From Bidens hawaiensis (lineage: Eukaryota > Streptophyta > Magnoliopsida > Asterales > Asteraceae), in NCBI GenBank assembly GCA_021521415.1, contig JAIQDT010000675.1, positions 310,001 to 374,000 of the forward strand: DNA of 64,000 bases, given 5' to 3'. Below the pieces are notes generated by a model that saw only the letters and a list, made by a program, of their open reading frames with translations, was not told the DNA's origin and searched no databases. The position numbers and the translations under genes were made by a program. This document shows positions 24,401 to 36,644 of this stretch, piece by piece (the stretch's first letter is position 1; the number at the start of each line of letters is the position of its first letter).

Positions 24401-24557
24401 GAACTTGAAAGGGGGAATGAAAGGACGAACTGTTGTCATAGACCTTATTTTGATTGGCGCTTCTTTTAACGGATTATTATTATTATTATTTCCAACCCCC
24501 CCCCCCCCACCCACCCTCTCCCTAGAAAAAAAGTGTCTCGTCAAAGATGCGGCTTGC
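21459..24557. other. Upstream region of CURT1A and intergenic DNA
   Basis: The CURT1A promoter must lie just right of 21458 on this strand; no box can be assigned with confidence. The rest is AT-rich, with one MITE at 21914-22075 and a 40-bp near-repeat at about 23872-23912 and 23942-23982 ('ataattagaaagcatatcatcat'). Poly-C at 24499-24508 generates spurious frames. No gene seen. Confidence 0.5.
21914..22075. mobile_element. 162-bp MITE with 8-bp target duplication
   Basis: Direct repeats 'actcaaat' lie at 21906-21913 and 22076-22083. The terminal inverted repeats are 'CAATGTTGTAAAA' and 'TTTTACAACCTTG'. The interior contains 'gagtactcc' / 'ccgagtac' words in both orientations. It lies about 450 bp upstream of the CURT1A start. 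Confidence 0.85.
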
Positions 24558-24610
24558 TGATGCCGAATCCACGACTTTACTCAAGTGGCTCACGAAACTC
24601 ATAGTTTATT
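24558..24610 (-). mobile_element. LTR end fragment matching the LTR at 33084
   Basis: About 53 bp starting 'tgatgccgaatccacgac' is nearly identical to the end of the minus-strand LTR at 33084-33452. It breaks off before a long (TA)n run at about 24624-24688. A truncated solo LTR is the simplest reading. Confidence 0.6.
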
Positions 24611-24619
24611 GACGTGTGC

Positions 24620-24623
<4 letters not shown>

Positions 24624-24688
<65 letters not shown>
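24624..24688. repeat. (TA)n microsatellite
   Basis: About 32 uninterrupted TA dinucleotides, the longest simple repeat in the window. Confidence 0.95.
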
Positions 24689-24692
<4 letters not shown>

Positions 24693-24726
24693 AAATAAAA
24701 GTTTCACACAAATTGGGTTTTAAAAA

Positions 24727-26305
24727 TGGTTTTCACCAACAACCAAAACCATATACGAAAGGCAAGTGTACTTATTGTTTGTAGCAAAGTATCGGTAAGA
24801 ACCGAGTGTCAATCCATGGACACGGCGAACTTTTGATAATAAATCTTTGTAATTAATTTAACCGAACAAGCAATCAAATTGGTTTTTCAAATTACTAACT
24901 AACATATAACAATAACAAAGCAAATAAAATACAAGTAACAATCAATTCAAACAAAGCTACTTAGACTATGCATCCACTTAAACTTAGTGACAAAATGACA
25001 ATGATAATGGCAAACATCATGAGCAAGCATCAATATCAAATTCCAATCAAGGCAACCTAACACTAACAACAAGCATCATGATAGGTGTTTTTCAAGATAA
25101 TAGCCATAGATTAGTAAGTTTGTCAAAACTACCTAATCTCATAATTAAAGGAAAGCTAGCATGAAAACAACAAACCAACCACCTAAAATCATGTAAAATA
25201 GACAAGCTCAAGAACACTAGTTAAACACATGAATCTTGTAAATTAGCAAAATATAAACTAAGGATTATGGCCTTAATCTCTAGCAAACATCAACCAACTC
25301 AAAGAATCATGTTATCACCAAACAATTTTCCAATATCAAGTGATAGGTTTCATGCTTGTAAAAATTCACAACCAAGTTAATTTCCACTAGTCATTCCTAA
25401 CTTAGTGATATAAACAAAGTATGCATACACAAACTAAGTTCATATACAAATACTCAACACATGGTTTTCCAACATATTATGGCTAATCATCTATCAAACT
25501 AACAAGACTAGGAACTAAAACAAGCATTCAGCCATTAAACTCTATTCAAGAACATGTCATAAACTTGAAGAACACCAATTTGCCAAAATCATGCATAGAT
25601 AAATATCACATAAGTAAAAGTTTAACATAATCTAAGTAACAAAAGTATTAGCTCATAAGGCTTGATACAACAAACAACATCAAAGTAGTCTTACAAAGCA
25701 TTGTTAAGAACAAGAAATTGCAAACTAAAATGAATGATGATTGCTACTTGCAAAGATGATCACACAAGATGGAAGCCTTGAATTCTCTCTAGAACACACA
25801 CAATAAATTTTCAGCAATTTCAGAGAATTCCCCTAAGGCTCCACACTTGAAATGTAGGTAATGAAGGTGTATTTATGCATTCTGGACGTCTGGCACGGGC
25901 ATGCACGGTCGTTCCCTGATGTGGAAAGTCAACCCATTGCTTTAGTCTGACCAAAAAGTCAGATTTCTCTGTTCGGGCACGTGCTTGCACTGTCTGGCAC
26001 GGGCGTGCACGGGCTGGCCATTTTGAATTTTCTTGGCATTAGATCCTACACTGGCTTGCACTGGTGATTTTCCAAGGTGGGACGATCCCATGCACGGGCA
26101 TGCATGGGCGTGCAGGTCTGGCAGATTGCTGTTTTTGTCCCCGAATCACCCTCTTTTCATGTTTTCTTTGTCAGGCGGGCGTCTGGACCTGCAAATTCAC
26201 AAATAACTCAAATAAGTACCTAAAACAATGAATTTGCATGGAGTTCGGTTTAAATATGAGGATAATTCTATGCAATAAGATGTACACTTTGTGTTACATC
26301 AAACA
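24727..26305 (-). mobile_element. LTR of a Tat/Athila-type gypsy element, minus strand
   Basis: On the minus strand it starts 'TGTTTGATGTAAC' right after a polypurine-like 'aagtctgggga' (26306-26316) and ends about 24727 in 'gaaaacca'. Text before the polypurine tract ('gcttgaggacaagcaaag', complement of about 26321-26338) is characteristic of the 3' end of Tat/Athila elements. The end of this LTR resembles 62292-62350 ahead of a primer-binding site. At 25880-26130 it holds many words such as 'gcacgggcatgcacgg'. Ends are inferred from the TG...CA rule. Confidence 0.6.
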
Positions 26306-27900
26306 TCCCCAGACTTGAACTTTGCTTGTCCTCAAGCAAATAAAACAAACTCCAAAATAGCAATAATAACCCGTAAGCAATAATCATTCAAATCTTTAAT
26401 ATATCAAGCAAGCATTGTAAATATGTCCAAACAAGCCTAGTAAAGATGAAGACATAATCTAGAGAACATTACAACTTGTCATCACATTCCCACCTTGCAA
26501 ACCTCACAATGTTCACTCATACGCTCGGCTATATTTAGTGATCATGCGTGTAATAGTGCATGTTGAGAACACTCGATGCCAAGACGATGACTAAGCAAGG
26601 CATAGGCTTGTTTAAGGGTCAAATCAAACCGACACATACATGGTATAAAACACGAGTAATTGAGGGTTGTAACTTGGCTTAGGGTTAGGGTGAGGAATTT
26701 TTGGGAAAAGTGGCTAAACGGCTAGAAAATCCGGAACTAAGTTAGCTATAAAACAACATCTAACTAACTAAACCAAATGGTTTAAACGGGCCGAGAGCTA
26801 ACAAACCAAAAATTGCTCTTTGAAACCAAGTTTCACCTAATATGTGATGAACTAACTTCTTATTTTTCTCTTCTTTTCTTATAAGGAGGTGTTTTTTTTT
26901 GCCAAATAAAAAACTTTATATACAAACTTGGAAGATAGCATTGTGTTTTCCCAAGTGAATAAAATACAACATAGATGAAATACAAAAATAAACTAACTAA
27001 CTTAGCCGAACAGGATTTCTAACCAAAAATGGGTGAAAATATAAAAGGCTATATGGCTAAGTGGCGATAAAAATAGGGTGAAATAATAAAAACACGGGAA
27101 AAGGCTAAACATGGGTTACTAAGCGGATAATGTGTGTAAGGAATGGAAAAATGGCTATACAAATGATTTATCCTAAATTCCTCAATGGTTTATGCCATTA
27201 TATGTATATGGTTTTAAAATGCAATCCCAAAAACAAGTTCTACCTTACAATAATCACCCGGCTCACTCAATTGCCAGCAAAAACATGAGAAAAATATGAT
27301 GAGGCCAACTCACGGAAACGGGCGGAATGGGTAACTTTTGCAAGGAAAGAATGTGAATCTGTTTGTCATGTTTAAAGGTATGTCTTTTAAAGGTTTTCGG
27401 CTTGAGTGTCTTAAAGGTTTGTGCTTTGACAAAACAATTAAAGTTGAATTAAAATTGCTTAGTGGTTATTATTTGCTACAAAAATTTAGGAGTTTTGCAA
27501 AAACATTGAGTTCGGACAAACAAATTCACAAAGTACCCTCCCCACACTTGAATTGTGCAACGCCCTCGTTGCACAACAAAAAACTATAAAAGTAAATGCA
27601 AAAGAGAGTACAGAAAACTCCCGTGAAAACTGCAAGGCTACCAGACAGAAGACCTTGGAGGGTCAACAGTGAAGACCCGACAATGCCAACTGTGCAATCC
27701 ATAACCACCTGCAAGGATCAAGCAAGACAAACCAAACCATACCAAACAAAACAATACACAAATACAATCCATACCATCAATCCAAATAGCTTCCAACATT
27801 ATCCCAAATCCACAAAAAAAATGAAATTGTCTACAAATACAAGATAAAAATAAAGTCAACAAGTCCTAAAATAAAAACAACGAAAACAAAGTGCTACTCT
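26306..27900 (-). mobile_element. Internal non-coding 3' part of the same gypsy element
   Basis: Sequence upstream (on the minus strand) of the LTR, including a second polypurine-like 'aagtgtggggagg' at about 27537-27550 (complement) and long AT-rich non-coding sequence. No pol domain is recognisable. It joins directly to a 5'-truncated copia gag at about 27914. Confidence 0.5.
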
Positions 27901-27913
27901 CAAAGATCATCAA

Positions 27914-30900
27914 ATGCTGAACCAGTCGGCTCCGGATCCCACTGCTAGAGATGAATGGAACAATCTCAGGTTCCAAGATTTCAAAAAAGTAAATGAGTAC
28001 ACCTCTGCTTTGTTCAGAATATGCTCAACGCTCCGATTTTGTGGGCAAACTGCTACTGAGGAGGATATGTTGGAGAAAACTTTCTCCACATTTCATGCAT
28101 CAAATATAAATTTGCAACAACAATATAGGTTGCAAAATTTTAAAAGATATTCCGATCTAAGTTCATTTCTTCTCGTAGCAGAAAAGAATAACGAGCTTTT
28201 AATGAAAAATCATCAATCTCGTCCCACCGGATCACTAGCAATCCCAGAAGCAAATGTTGCTACTAATAATGATACTAAAGACTCTGGAAAAAAGTGGGTA
28301 CGAGGCCGTGGTCGTGGCCATTTTGATAAAAGCCATTTTAATGGTCGAAACCGTCTTTTCAAAGGTAATAATAATTACCGAGGAAATTTTCATGGCCGTG
28401 GCTGAAATCAAAGAATTACCAATTATCACGCTCCACAAAATAACAATTCAACCAACACAATAAATGGAATGAAGCTGGTAGGTCCGAAAACAATGGCACT
28501 TCCTGTTTTAGATGTGGTAGTACAAACCACTGGTCAAAGGCTTGTCGCACAGCTCCACAACTATGTGAACTTTACCAAGCCTCTCTCAAAAGAAAAGAGA
28601 AGGAAGTTAACCATGTGGATAACTTTGATGATCTTGGTGTTGAGCTGAACACTGCAGACTTTGATGTGGAACTCTGAAACAAATGTTGCTTGACCACAAT
28701 AATTATATGCAACAACTAAGTGTGTTTCCTACTATCTTTAATTGTGTGTTTTATCTTTAATTATGTGTTTTTCCTTCATATACTGTCTGTCTTTCAATGA
28801 AATAAAGTTATAATTAAAATATCTTAATGTCTTCATTATACACTTATTATTTTTCTTAATACTTTCAAGATTAAAATGAACATCAATGGAGTACAAGATC
28901 AAACAAATGAAGAAGATATATGTATAGCGGATAGTGGAGCCACGCATACTATACTTAAATCGAAAAGATATTTTTATGAAATGAAACCAACAAAAGGGAT
29001 CGTGAATACAATATCAGGTCCTACAAACTTGATAGAAGGAGTGGGAAAAGCTAATTTTGCTTTACCAAATGGTACAAAGCTTATTATAGAAAATGCTTTG
29101 TTTTCCCCAAAATCAACAAGAAATTGTTGAGTTTCAAAAAGATATATCATAATGGATATGATACTCAGTCAAGGACTGTTGGTAATGAAAAATATTTGCA
29201 TATCATAAGCAAAGATCAGATATTGGAAAAACTGCCAATTCTCCATTCTGGCTTACACTATACACATATTATGTGCCTCAAGCACATATGGCAGTCAAAG
29301 AAAATTTTTGTGATCCTGAGACATTTAATTTAAGGCATGACAGATTAGGCCATTTAGGATCTACAATGATGAAAAGAATAATTGAGAATACTCATGGGCA
29401 TCCATTGAAATATCAAAAGATTCCACAATCGTATAAAATTCCTGTGTGTACATCTTGTTCTCTTGAAAATTAATTACAAGGCCTTCACCCGTAAAAGTTG
29501 AAAAGGAATCACCTGTATTTCTATGTGGACCAATTCATCCAGCATGTGGACCATTTAGATACTTCATGGTTTTAATAGACGCATCAAGTAGATGGTCTCA
29601 TGTCTCTTTGTTATCAACTCGTAATATAGCTTTTGCTAAATTTCTTGCACAAATTATTAAATTATGAGTACATTTCCCTGATTACACTATTAAAAGAGTG
29701 AGACTTGATAATGCTGGTGAATTTACATCACATGCGTTAATGATTATTGCATTTCTGTGGGAATTATAGTCGAACACCCCGTTGCTCATGTACACACACA
29801 AAATGGCTTAGCTGAATCATTGATTAAACGTCTACAGTTAATAGCTAGACCATTAATAATGAGAACAAAACTTCCTGTGTCGGTTTGGGGTCATGCAATT
29901 TTACATGCTGGCTCATTAATTCGTGTAAGACCAAGTGCAAATCATAAATACTCTCCTCTACAACTTGCCTCTGGCCAACAACTTGATATATCCCATATTA
30001 GAATTTTTGGGTGTGCAGTGTATGTTCTTATTGAACCATCACAACACACAAAAATGGGACCTCAAAGAAGGTTGGGAATATATGTTGGGTACGAATCGGC
30101 TTCCATTATAAGATATCTTGAACCTTTAACGGGTGTCGTATTTACAGCACGTTTTGCTGATTGCCGCTTTAATGAGACATTTTTCCCTGCATTAGGGGGA
30201 GAAAAGAAAAAACAAGAAAATGATGTCTCATGGTATGTACCTACATTGTTACATCTTGATCCAAGGACTAAACAATGTGAGACAGAGGTTCAAAAAATAA
30301 TGCACATACAAGAAATTGTAAATCAATTGCCTGATGCATTTACTGATATAAACAAAGTTACTAAATCTCACATACTAGCTGCTAATGCCCCAGCTCGAAT
30401 TGAGATTCCAAATAATCAAGTAGATAACAAAATGGCTCATGAATCTCAGAAACGTTTGAAACGTGGAAGACCAATCGGTTCAAAGGATAAAAATCCTCGA
30501 AAAAGAAAAACTCTTGAAAAGGAAGTTAATCACAAAGTGAATGGTCTTGATGAAACATTGAATACTAAAACCCCCATGAGGAGGATGTTGATAATAATAA
30601 AGAAATGGCAATAAACTATGGTCAGACACATATCTTGTGGAATCAAGATGAAATGAAAAATATTGATGAAACATTTTCTTATTCTGTAGCAAGTGACATC
30701 ATGAGTGGAGATGATGATCCTGAGCCAAAATCTATTAAGTAGGGTACAAATGGGTTTTTGTATGAAAACGAAATGAGAAAATTGAAGTTACAAGATACAA
30801 AGCTAGACTTGTTGGTCAAGGTTTTTCTCAAAGGCCAGGGATTGATTATGAGGAAACATATTCCCCTGTTATGGATGGAATAACCTTTAGATATTTAATC

Positions 30901-32203
30901 AGCTTAGCAGTCTCTAAAAATTTAGAGATGCGCCTTATGGACGTTGTCACTGCTTACTTGTATGGATCACTAGATAGTGGACATCTATATGAAAATTCCT
31001 GATGGATTTAAATTCCCAGAAGTATTAAGCTCAAAGCCTAAGGAAATGTATTCCATCAAGTTACAAAGATCCTTGTATGGACTAAAATAATCTGGAAGGA
31101 TGTGGTATAACTGTTTGAGTGATTATTTGATAAGTAAAGGATACACAGATAATCTTATTTGTCCATGCGTCTTCATTAAGAAGACAACGTCAGGATATGT
31201 GATCATAGCTGTGTATGTTGATGATCTTAATATAATTGGAACGCAAAAAGAAATCAATGAATCAATTGCTCTTTTAAAGAAAGAATTTGAAATGAAAAAC
31301 CTTGGCAAAACCAAATATTTTCTTGGTTTACAGATTGAGCATATGCATAATGGCATACTTGTGCATCAGTCAACTTATACTGAGAAACTCTTAAAGCGTT
31401 TTAATATGGACAAAGCAAATCCTTTAAGCACCCCGATGGTTGTTAGATCACTCAATGTTGACAATTATCCATTTCGTCCATGCGAGGATAATGAAGAGAT
31501 TCTTGGTCCAGAAATACCATATCTCAGTGCAATTGGAGCTCTTATGTATCTTACTAACTGTACAAGACCTGACATTTCTTTTGCAGTTAATTTGTTAGCA
31601 AGATTTAGTTCAGCCCCTACTAAAAGGCACTGGAACGGGATTAAACACATTTTTCGATACCTCTGAGGTACTATTGATTTAGGCTTGTTTTATCCTAACG
31701 ATTCAAAAGAAGGGTTAGTTGGTTATGCAGATGCAAGTTATTTGTCTGATCCACATAAAGCAAAATCTCAAACTGGATACGCATTTAAGAATGGAGGAAC
31801 AACGATTTCATGGCGTTCACAAAAGCAAACACTTGTTGCAACATCTTCAAATCATGCTGAAGTCATTGCACTGCATGAAGCTTCAAGAGAATGCGTATGG
31901 TTAAGATCTATGTCACGACACATATTGACCTCTAGTGGACTAGAGAAAGATCGAAGTCCAACTCCTATCTATGAAGATAATGCAGCTCGTGTCTCGCAGA
32001 TGAGGGAAGGGTATATCAAAAGTGACAGAACAAAGCATTTACCACCAAGATATTTTAAGTATACTCGGGACCTTATTAAAGACAATCAGGTTGAGATGAG
32101 ATATGTCCAATCAAGCAACAACTTAGCTGATTTTTTCACAAAAGCACTTCCCACAGCAACATTCCGGAAACACGTTCATGACATTGGCATGCGCCATGTA
32201 TAG
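27914..32203 (+). pseudogene. Broken Ty1/copia gag-pol
   Basis: Domains occur in copia order but in several frames. Gag (27914-28405, DEWNNLRFQDF), CCHC zinc knuckle at about 28500-28545 (CFRCGSTNHWSKAC), protease with DSGAT (28876-29130), integrase HHCC region (29330-29460, RHDRLGHLGS), integrase core and C-terminal part (29757-30614), reverse transcriptase pieces (30780-31666, with YVDD near 31215) and RNase H (31685-32203, YADASY, then ADFFTKALP). Stops and frameshifts separate the blocks, for example at 28405, 29130, 29473, 31089 and 31666. The N-terminal part of gag and the 5' LTR are missing. It cannot move by itself. Confidence 0.9.
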
Positions 32204-32363
32204 AGGATGTAACACATTATATACTGCAACTTGAGGGGGAGCTATAAACTGCACTCTTTTCCCTTAGCTAAAGTTTTTATCCCATTGGGTTTTTCTTTAG
32301 CAAGGTTTTTAACGAGACAGTACTTCAAGACCCCAAAGTTTGCAAGTGTCATCCAAGGGGGAG

Positions 32364-32664
32364 TGTTATGAATATCTATTCAAGATCAAGATTTACCCAT
32401 CTAGATCTTCCAAGCAAGTGGATGAGCTCTTTGTCAAACTTATTGATAATGTCCCATACTACATGACCATCAAATAGTTAATCTTGTCTAGAGAAAAGGT
32501 TAATCTTTTGTAGTATAAATACTAGCTCAATGTAAAGGAGAAAATGCACCTCATACATACATATTCATAAGTGATACATTTCACTACTTTCTCTCTTTGC
32601 TAAATTTTCTAAAGTTCTCAAGTTTTAGCACTAATCTTGTGTTAATTCTTGTAAAATCATAACA
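32364..32664 (+). mobile_element. 3' LTR of the copia element
   Basis: Begins TGTTATGA right after the polypurine tract 'caagggggag' and ends TCATAACA, a perfect 8-bp inverted terminus; 301 bp. A TATA-like 'gtataaatac' at about 32512 fits the LTR promoter. The matching 5' LTR is not present upstream of 27914. Confidence 0.85.
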
Positions 32665-32763
32665 AGCCAAAATTTTTTTTTTTCGTTTTTTTTTTTGCTA
32701 GCCACATGAAGATATCGTTACCTATAAGATGATGTATCCTAAAGCTGCCTCCCTTGTAACAAA

Positions 32764-32802
<39 letters not shown>

Positions 32803-33069
32803 TTTATTGATAGATTGCAACAATCAAAGGATGCTCCTCTTCCCCAACGCCTCATGTCCCGGACATGAAACTCTGTTTCGGTTTCCTTCAATGGTTGCAC
32901 CCCGTAAGTTGGGATGGATTCTTTTACTGCCTCTACCGGCGAATCTGCAAACAGTAACCAATCTCTTCCTCGGGCACACGAACCACCATTAATTTTGTCG
33001 TTGCCTCTGCCGGCGACTCTACGAACAGAAAAGAATTAATCTTCACGCAGAGCCATTTGAACAACCAAA
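32665..33069 (-). mobile_element. (TA)n tract and leader of a second copia element
   Basis: A (TA)n run at about 32768-32796 is followed by sequence that lies, on the minus strand, just inside a primer-binding site. It has related halves ('ctctaccggcgaatct' and 'ctctgccggcgactct'). No intact gag is visible. Confidence 0.4.
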
Positions 33070-33452
33070 GCTTTGATACCAAATGATGCCGAATCCACGA
33101 CTTTACTCAAATGGCTCACGAAACTCATAGTTTATTCATAGACTTCATCTAACCAAAAGGTTAGAAACGAACCGAAAGGTTCAAGAACAAGTGTTCTTCA
33201 CAATATTCTTAATATCCAAAACTATCTATCATTATGTAGCTAGACATCTTAAATAGTAGAATTGGTTACACATAAAAAGGAAGCAAATAAAAGCTAGCCA
33301 AAATTAAGGGAATTAAAATTACAAATAATTTCATATTATTATCTTGTAACTTATTCCCAAATCTTTACTCCAATGATTCCTCCTCACGAATCTCGGGTCA
33401 GATTATGAGTGTTAATGCTCCTGCATCTGCACATCTTCAAGCTGGACCTGCA
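33070..33452 (-). mobile_element. LTR plus primer-binding site of a minus-strand copia element
   Basis: On the minus strand the LTR ends '...ggcatca' at 33084 and after two bases the primer-binding site TGGTATCAAAGC (33070-33081) follows, complementary in type to initiator tRNA-Met. The LTR other end near 33452 is set by the TG rule and is approximate. Its end matches the fragment at 24558-24610. Confidence 0.65.
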
Positions 33453-33934
33453 TATCATTTCAATGTAAAATATTCTAATAAAATGTACATTGGATTTTTT
33501 TTGGATGTACATATCATGTAAACTATTTTATTGACGTGAGACACTAATTAATAAAATTTTGTCACTTTAAATAAATAAAATTCTATGGCACTTCCTCAAA
33601 CTTTGATTTTTTTAACGGTAAAAGTCAATTATTTTATTTTGTATTTTAAAATACGTATATTTTTGAAAATTTTGTAGACTTTAATATAAAAAGATGGATT
33701 GTGAAGTTTTTCTATAAAATAAGAATTATGCTATCTTTTTATATATTAATTATTAAACTAGTAATCTAAATTCTAAGTACTAATTTTATAAACTAATGGT
33801 TTGGTGGTTCATTTGCAAATGCAAAGTTCTTAAACATATTGACATCTTAAGTTAGAAGAATTTACAAGTTCTTGCGTTTAAGTCCTATAAACAATAAAAG
33901 TTTTAAAAAATTCGTTTATTAAGAACAAGTATAG
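33453..33934. other. AT-rich intergenic sequence
   Basis: Nothing recognisable; it forms the target region of the LINE insertion that follows. Confidence 0.5.
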
Positions 33935-35758
33935 ACGTAAAACTACGGTGGAATTTGTATTCCGGGAAAGCTTCGGTTTTAGTTAATGGTTCGCCTACGG
34001 TGGAATATGTTTTTAAATGAGGCATTAAGGAAGGAGATCCTTTGGTACCGTTTCTTTTCATAATCACAGTGGAAGGTTTAAACGTTGTTATGAAATCGGC
34101 TATTCATCAAAATTTGTTTAAAGGCGTGCAATTGCCAAACAATGGACCACTCGTATCACATGTTATGTATGTTGATGATGTGATGTTTGTTAGTGAGTGG
34201 AACTGTAGCGATATGGTTAATCTGGCTCGGCTGCTTAGATGTTTCCATTTATCTTCAGGTCTTAAAGTTAATTTCAACAAAGTAAGGTATTTGGCATTGG
34301 GGTTAACGATTCAGAAATCAATTCCATGGCTAGGATCATTCATTGTCAAGTGGGATCGGTTCCAGTTAATTTTCTCGGTTTACCGGTCGGGGCAAACATG
34401 GGGCTCTCGAAGCATTGGAGTTCTGCAATTGAAAGGGTAGAAAATAGACTAAATGGTTGGAAGGCAGCTTCTCTATCCTGCGGGGGTAGACTCACTTTAG
34501 TCAAACCGGTTTTAAGGAGTTTACCATTGTACTTTTTTTCTATGTTTATTGCACCCTTGAAAGTCATGGAGACTCTGGAAAAAATTCGTAGAAACTTTCT
34601 ATGGGGCGGTTCGGGCGCTAGAAGAAAAATTAACTGGGTGGCTTGGGACTCGGTGGTCAAACCAAAAAGGTATGGCGGGTTAGGTGTAGGTGGGCTTGGA
34701 TTAATGAACTTGGCTTTAATAGCAAAATGGTGGTGGAGATTGAAAACGGAAACGGGATCGTTATGGGTTAAGAATTAAAAGGCTATCCATTCTACCCGCT
34801 TGCAACCCGAGGGTAACATGGCAAAAATGTCTATCTGTGGGCCTTGGCAAAAAATATCTAAAATTGATAAAAACTTTTCTGCCATGGGTCTAAATCTAAA
34901 AGCTTTTTTTGTTAAGGAAGTGGGGAAGGGTAACCATACTAGATTCTGGTTGGATGCATGGTTATGTAGGTTGTCCTTTGAAAGAAGTTTTTTCCTGATC
35001 TTTATAAGTTGGAGGCTATTAAAGGATGCCTTGTTAATGATAAAGTGTGGGTGAATGGTTAGGGGGTGGTCAATTTAGTTTGGGCTTGGTCTAAATTGAA
35101 TCTGTCACATGAAAACTTGATTGATATTAAGGATTTGAAAGAGATGGTTGTTTGCTTTCCTTTTCAGTTTTCACCATGGCAAGGATGACAGTTGGAAATG
35201 GTCAAGGGATTCCTCGGGCATCTTCTCGGTGCAAAGTCTGAGAAAATGCATCGCTGATCATTTGTATAGTGACGGGTCTCCTATCGGTACCTAGGAGTCT
35301 TGGATACCTATAACGATCAACTGCTTTATTTGGAGGCTTTTGCAAAATAGGATCCCGGTTGTGGTAAATTTAATTGCTAGAGGGTTGAACTCGGTACCTT
35401 CTGTTTGCTCAATGTGCAATTCAACGGCGGAATCCACTGTACATGTTTTTCTTGAGTGTCCAAGAACAAAAGAGGTTTGGAAGGCGATCTCTCTTTGGTG
35501 TAGATGGGATTTAACGGGGTTAGACACTTTCGAACAACTATTACAGGTTGCCAAGGAACCCCGAGACAGAGAAGGCAGGCGCATTTTGCATTCCATTATT
35601 TTCTCCACTATTTGGTTCATTTGGAAAAGTCGAAACGCGCGGATCTTCAAACACGAGATTCATTCTACTCTTTTCACAGTGGATGAGATTATGATAAATC
35701 TCTTTGGATGGATAAAGTATAGATCAACACATAAGAATATGGTTTGGTCGGCTTGGAG

Positions 35759-36309
35759 TAGGGATGGCAATGGGTCGGGTTTGGGTCGGGTTTAGGTATT
35801 CCCAAACCCATACCCAGTTATAAAAGTCCATCCCAAACCCGTCGAGTTTTAATCGGGTAATTACCTGTCGGGTTTCGGGTTTTCCCATCGGTTTCGAGTT
35901 TCCTATCGAGTTTTGAAAAAATACTCGTCGGGTATACCTGGCTCAAAACACGTAGGGTTTCTACCGGGGTTTTGACAAAATATAACTAATCGATTACAAA
36001 GATTGTTACCATAAAGGTAAACTATCTCAAATAATTGACATAAAGAAGTTTTGACAAATAATATATTTGGAATATAATAAATATAATATAATAAGCTATA
36101 TCGGGTACATCGGGTACATAATCGGGTAAATAGGTCTATGTTATCGGGTAATCGGGTATATTAGAAATCCCAAACCAGTCCCAAACCCGCGAAAAATTTC
36201 AAAACTATTCCCAAATCCGTCCCAAACCCTAACGGGTCGGGCATTACCCGTCCCATTTATGTCAGGTTTCGGGTTTTCCCATTGGGTTCGGGTTTCATTG
36301 CCATCCCTA
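35759..36309. mobile_element. hAT-like non-autonomous element inside the LINE
   Basis: Terminal inverted repeats 'TAGGGATGGCAATGGG' and 'CATTGCCATCCCTA', 8-bp flanks 'gcttggag' and 'gtttggag' (7/8), 551 bp. The interior is rich in 'gggtcggg' / 'cccgaaacc' words. It inserted after the LINE did. Confidence 0.9.
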
Positions 36310-36644
36310 GTTTGGAGAGAATCTCCTTTTTCTTGTTTCATGGTTTAAAGGTCGGTTATAGGTTGATTGTAATTTTTATTTTTATTTTCTGGCTTGTGTA
36401 TTTCTTTTGGAATTTCTCCAGCTACCTGCTGGAGGTTCCTTGTGTTTGAATGAATTTTTGTTCGAATGGTTTGGTGGGTTTGGAGAGAATCTCCTTTTTC
36501 TTGTTTCATGGTTTAAAGGTCGGTTATAAGTTGATTGTAGTTTTTATTTTTATTTTCTGGCTTGTGTATTTCTTTTGGAATTTCTTCAGCTACCTGCCGG
36601 AGGTTCCTTTTGTTCGAATGAATTTTTGTTGCTGTTCAAAAAAA
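36310..36644 (+). repeat. Tandem duplication of the LINE 3' UTR
   Basis: Two copies of a 168-bp unit starting 'gtttggagagaatctcc' at 36310 and 36478, differing at a few sites. The second ends in 'gctgttcaaaaaaaa', the element tail. Confidence 0.9.

Larger units (their letters stand above)
33946..36644 (+). pseudogene. 5'-truncated L1-type LINE with RT and zf-RVT regions
   Basis: Flanked by 11-bp direct repeats 'acgtaaaacta' (33935-33945 and 36645-36655), with an A-run at the right end. It starts inside the reverse transcriptase: GDPLVPFLFI is followed by YVDD (about 34170), then the plant L1 thumb region (NFLGLPVGANMG, FLWGGSGARRKINWVAWD). A zf-RVT region lies at about 35400-35500 (CSMCNSTAESTVHVFLECP). 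Stops and frameshifts occur near 34020, 34400, 34778 and 35054. An hAT-like element interrupts the C-terminal part, and the 3' UTR is duplicated. The endonuclease is absent. Confidence 0.9.

Noticed and set aside
24296..24560. Open frames on both strands
   Set aside because: Both depend on (ATT)n and poly-C tracts; no domain and no matching exons nearby.
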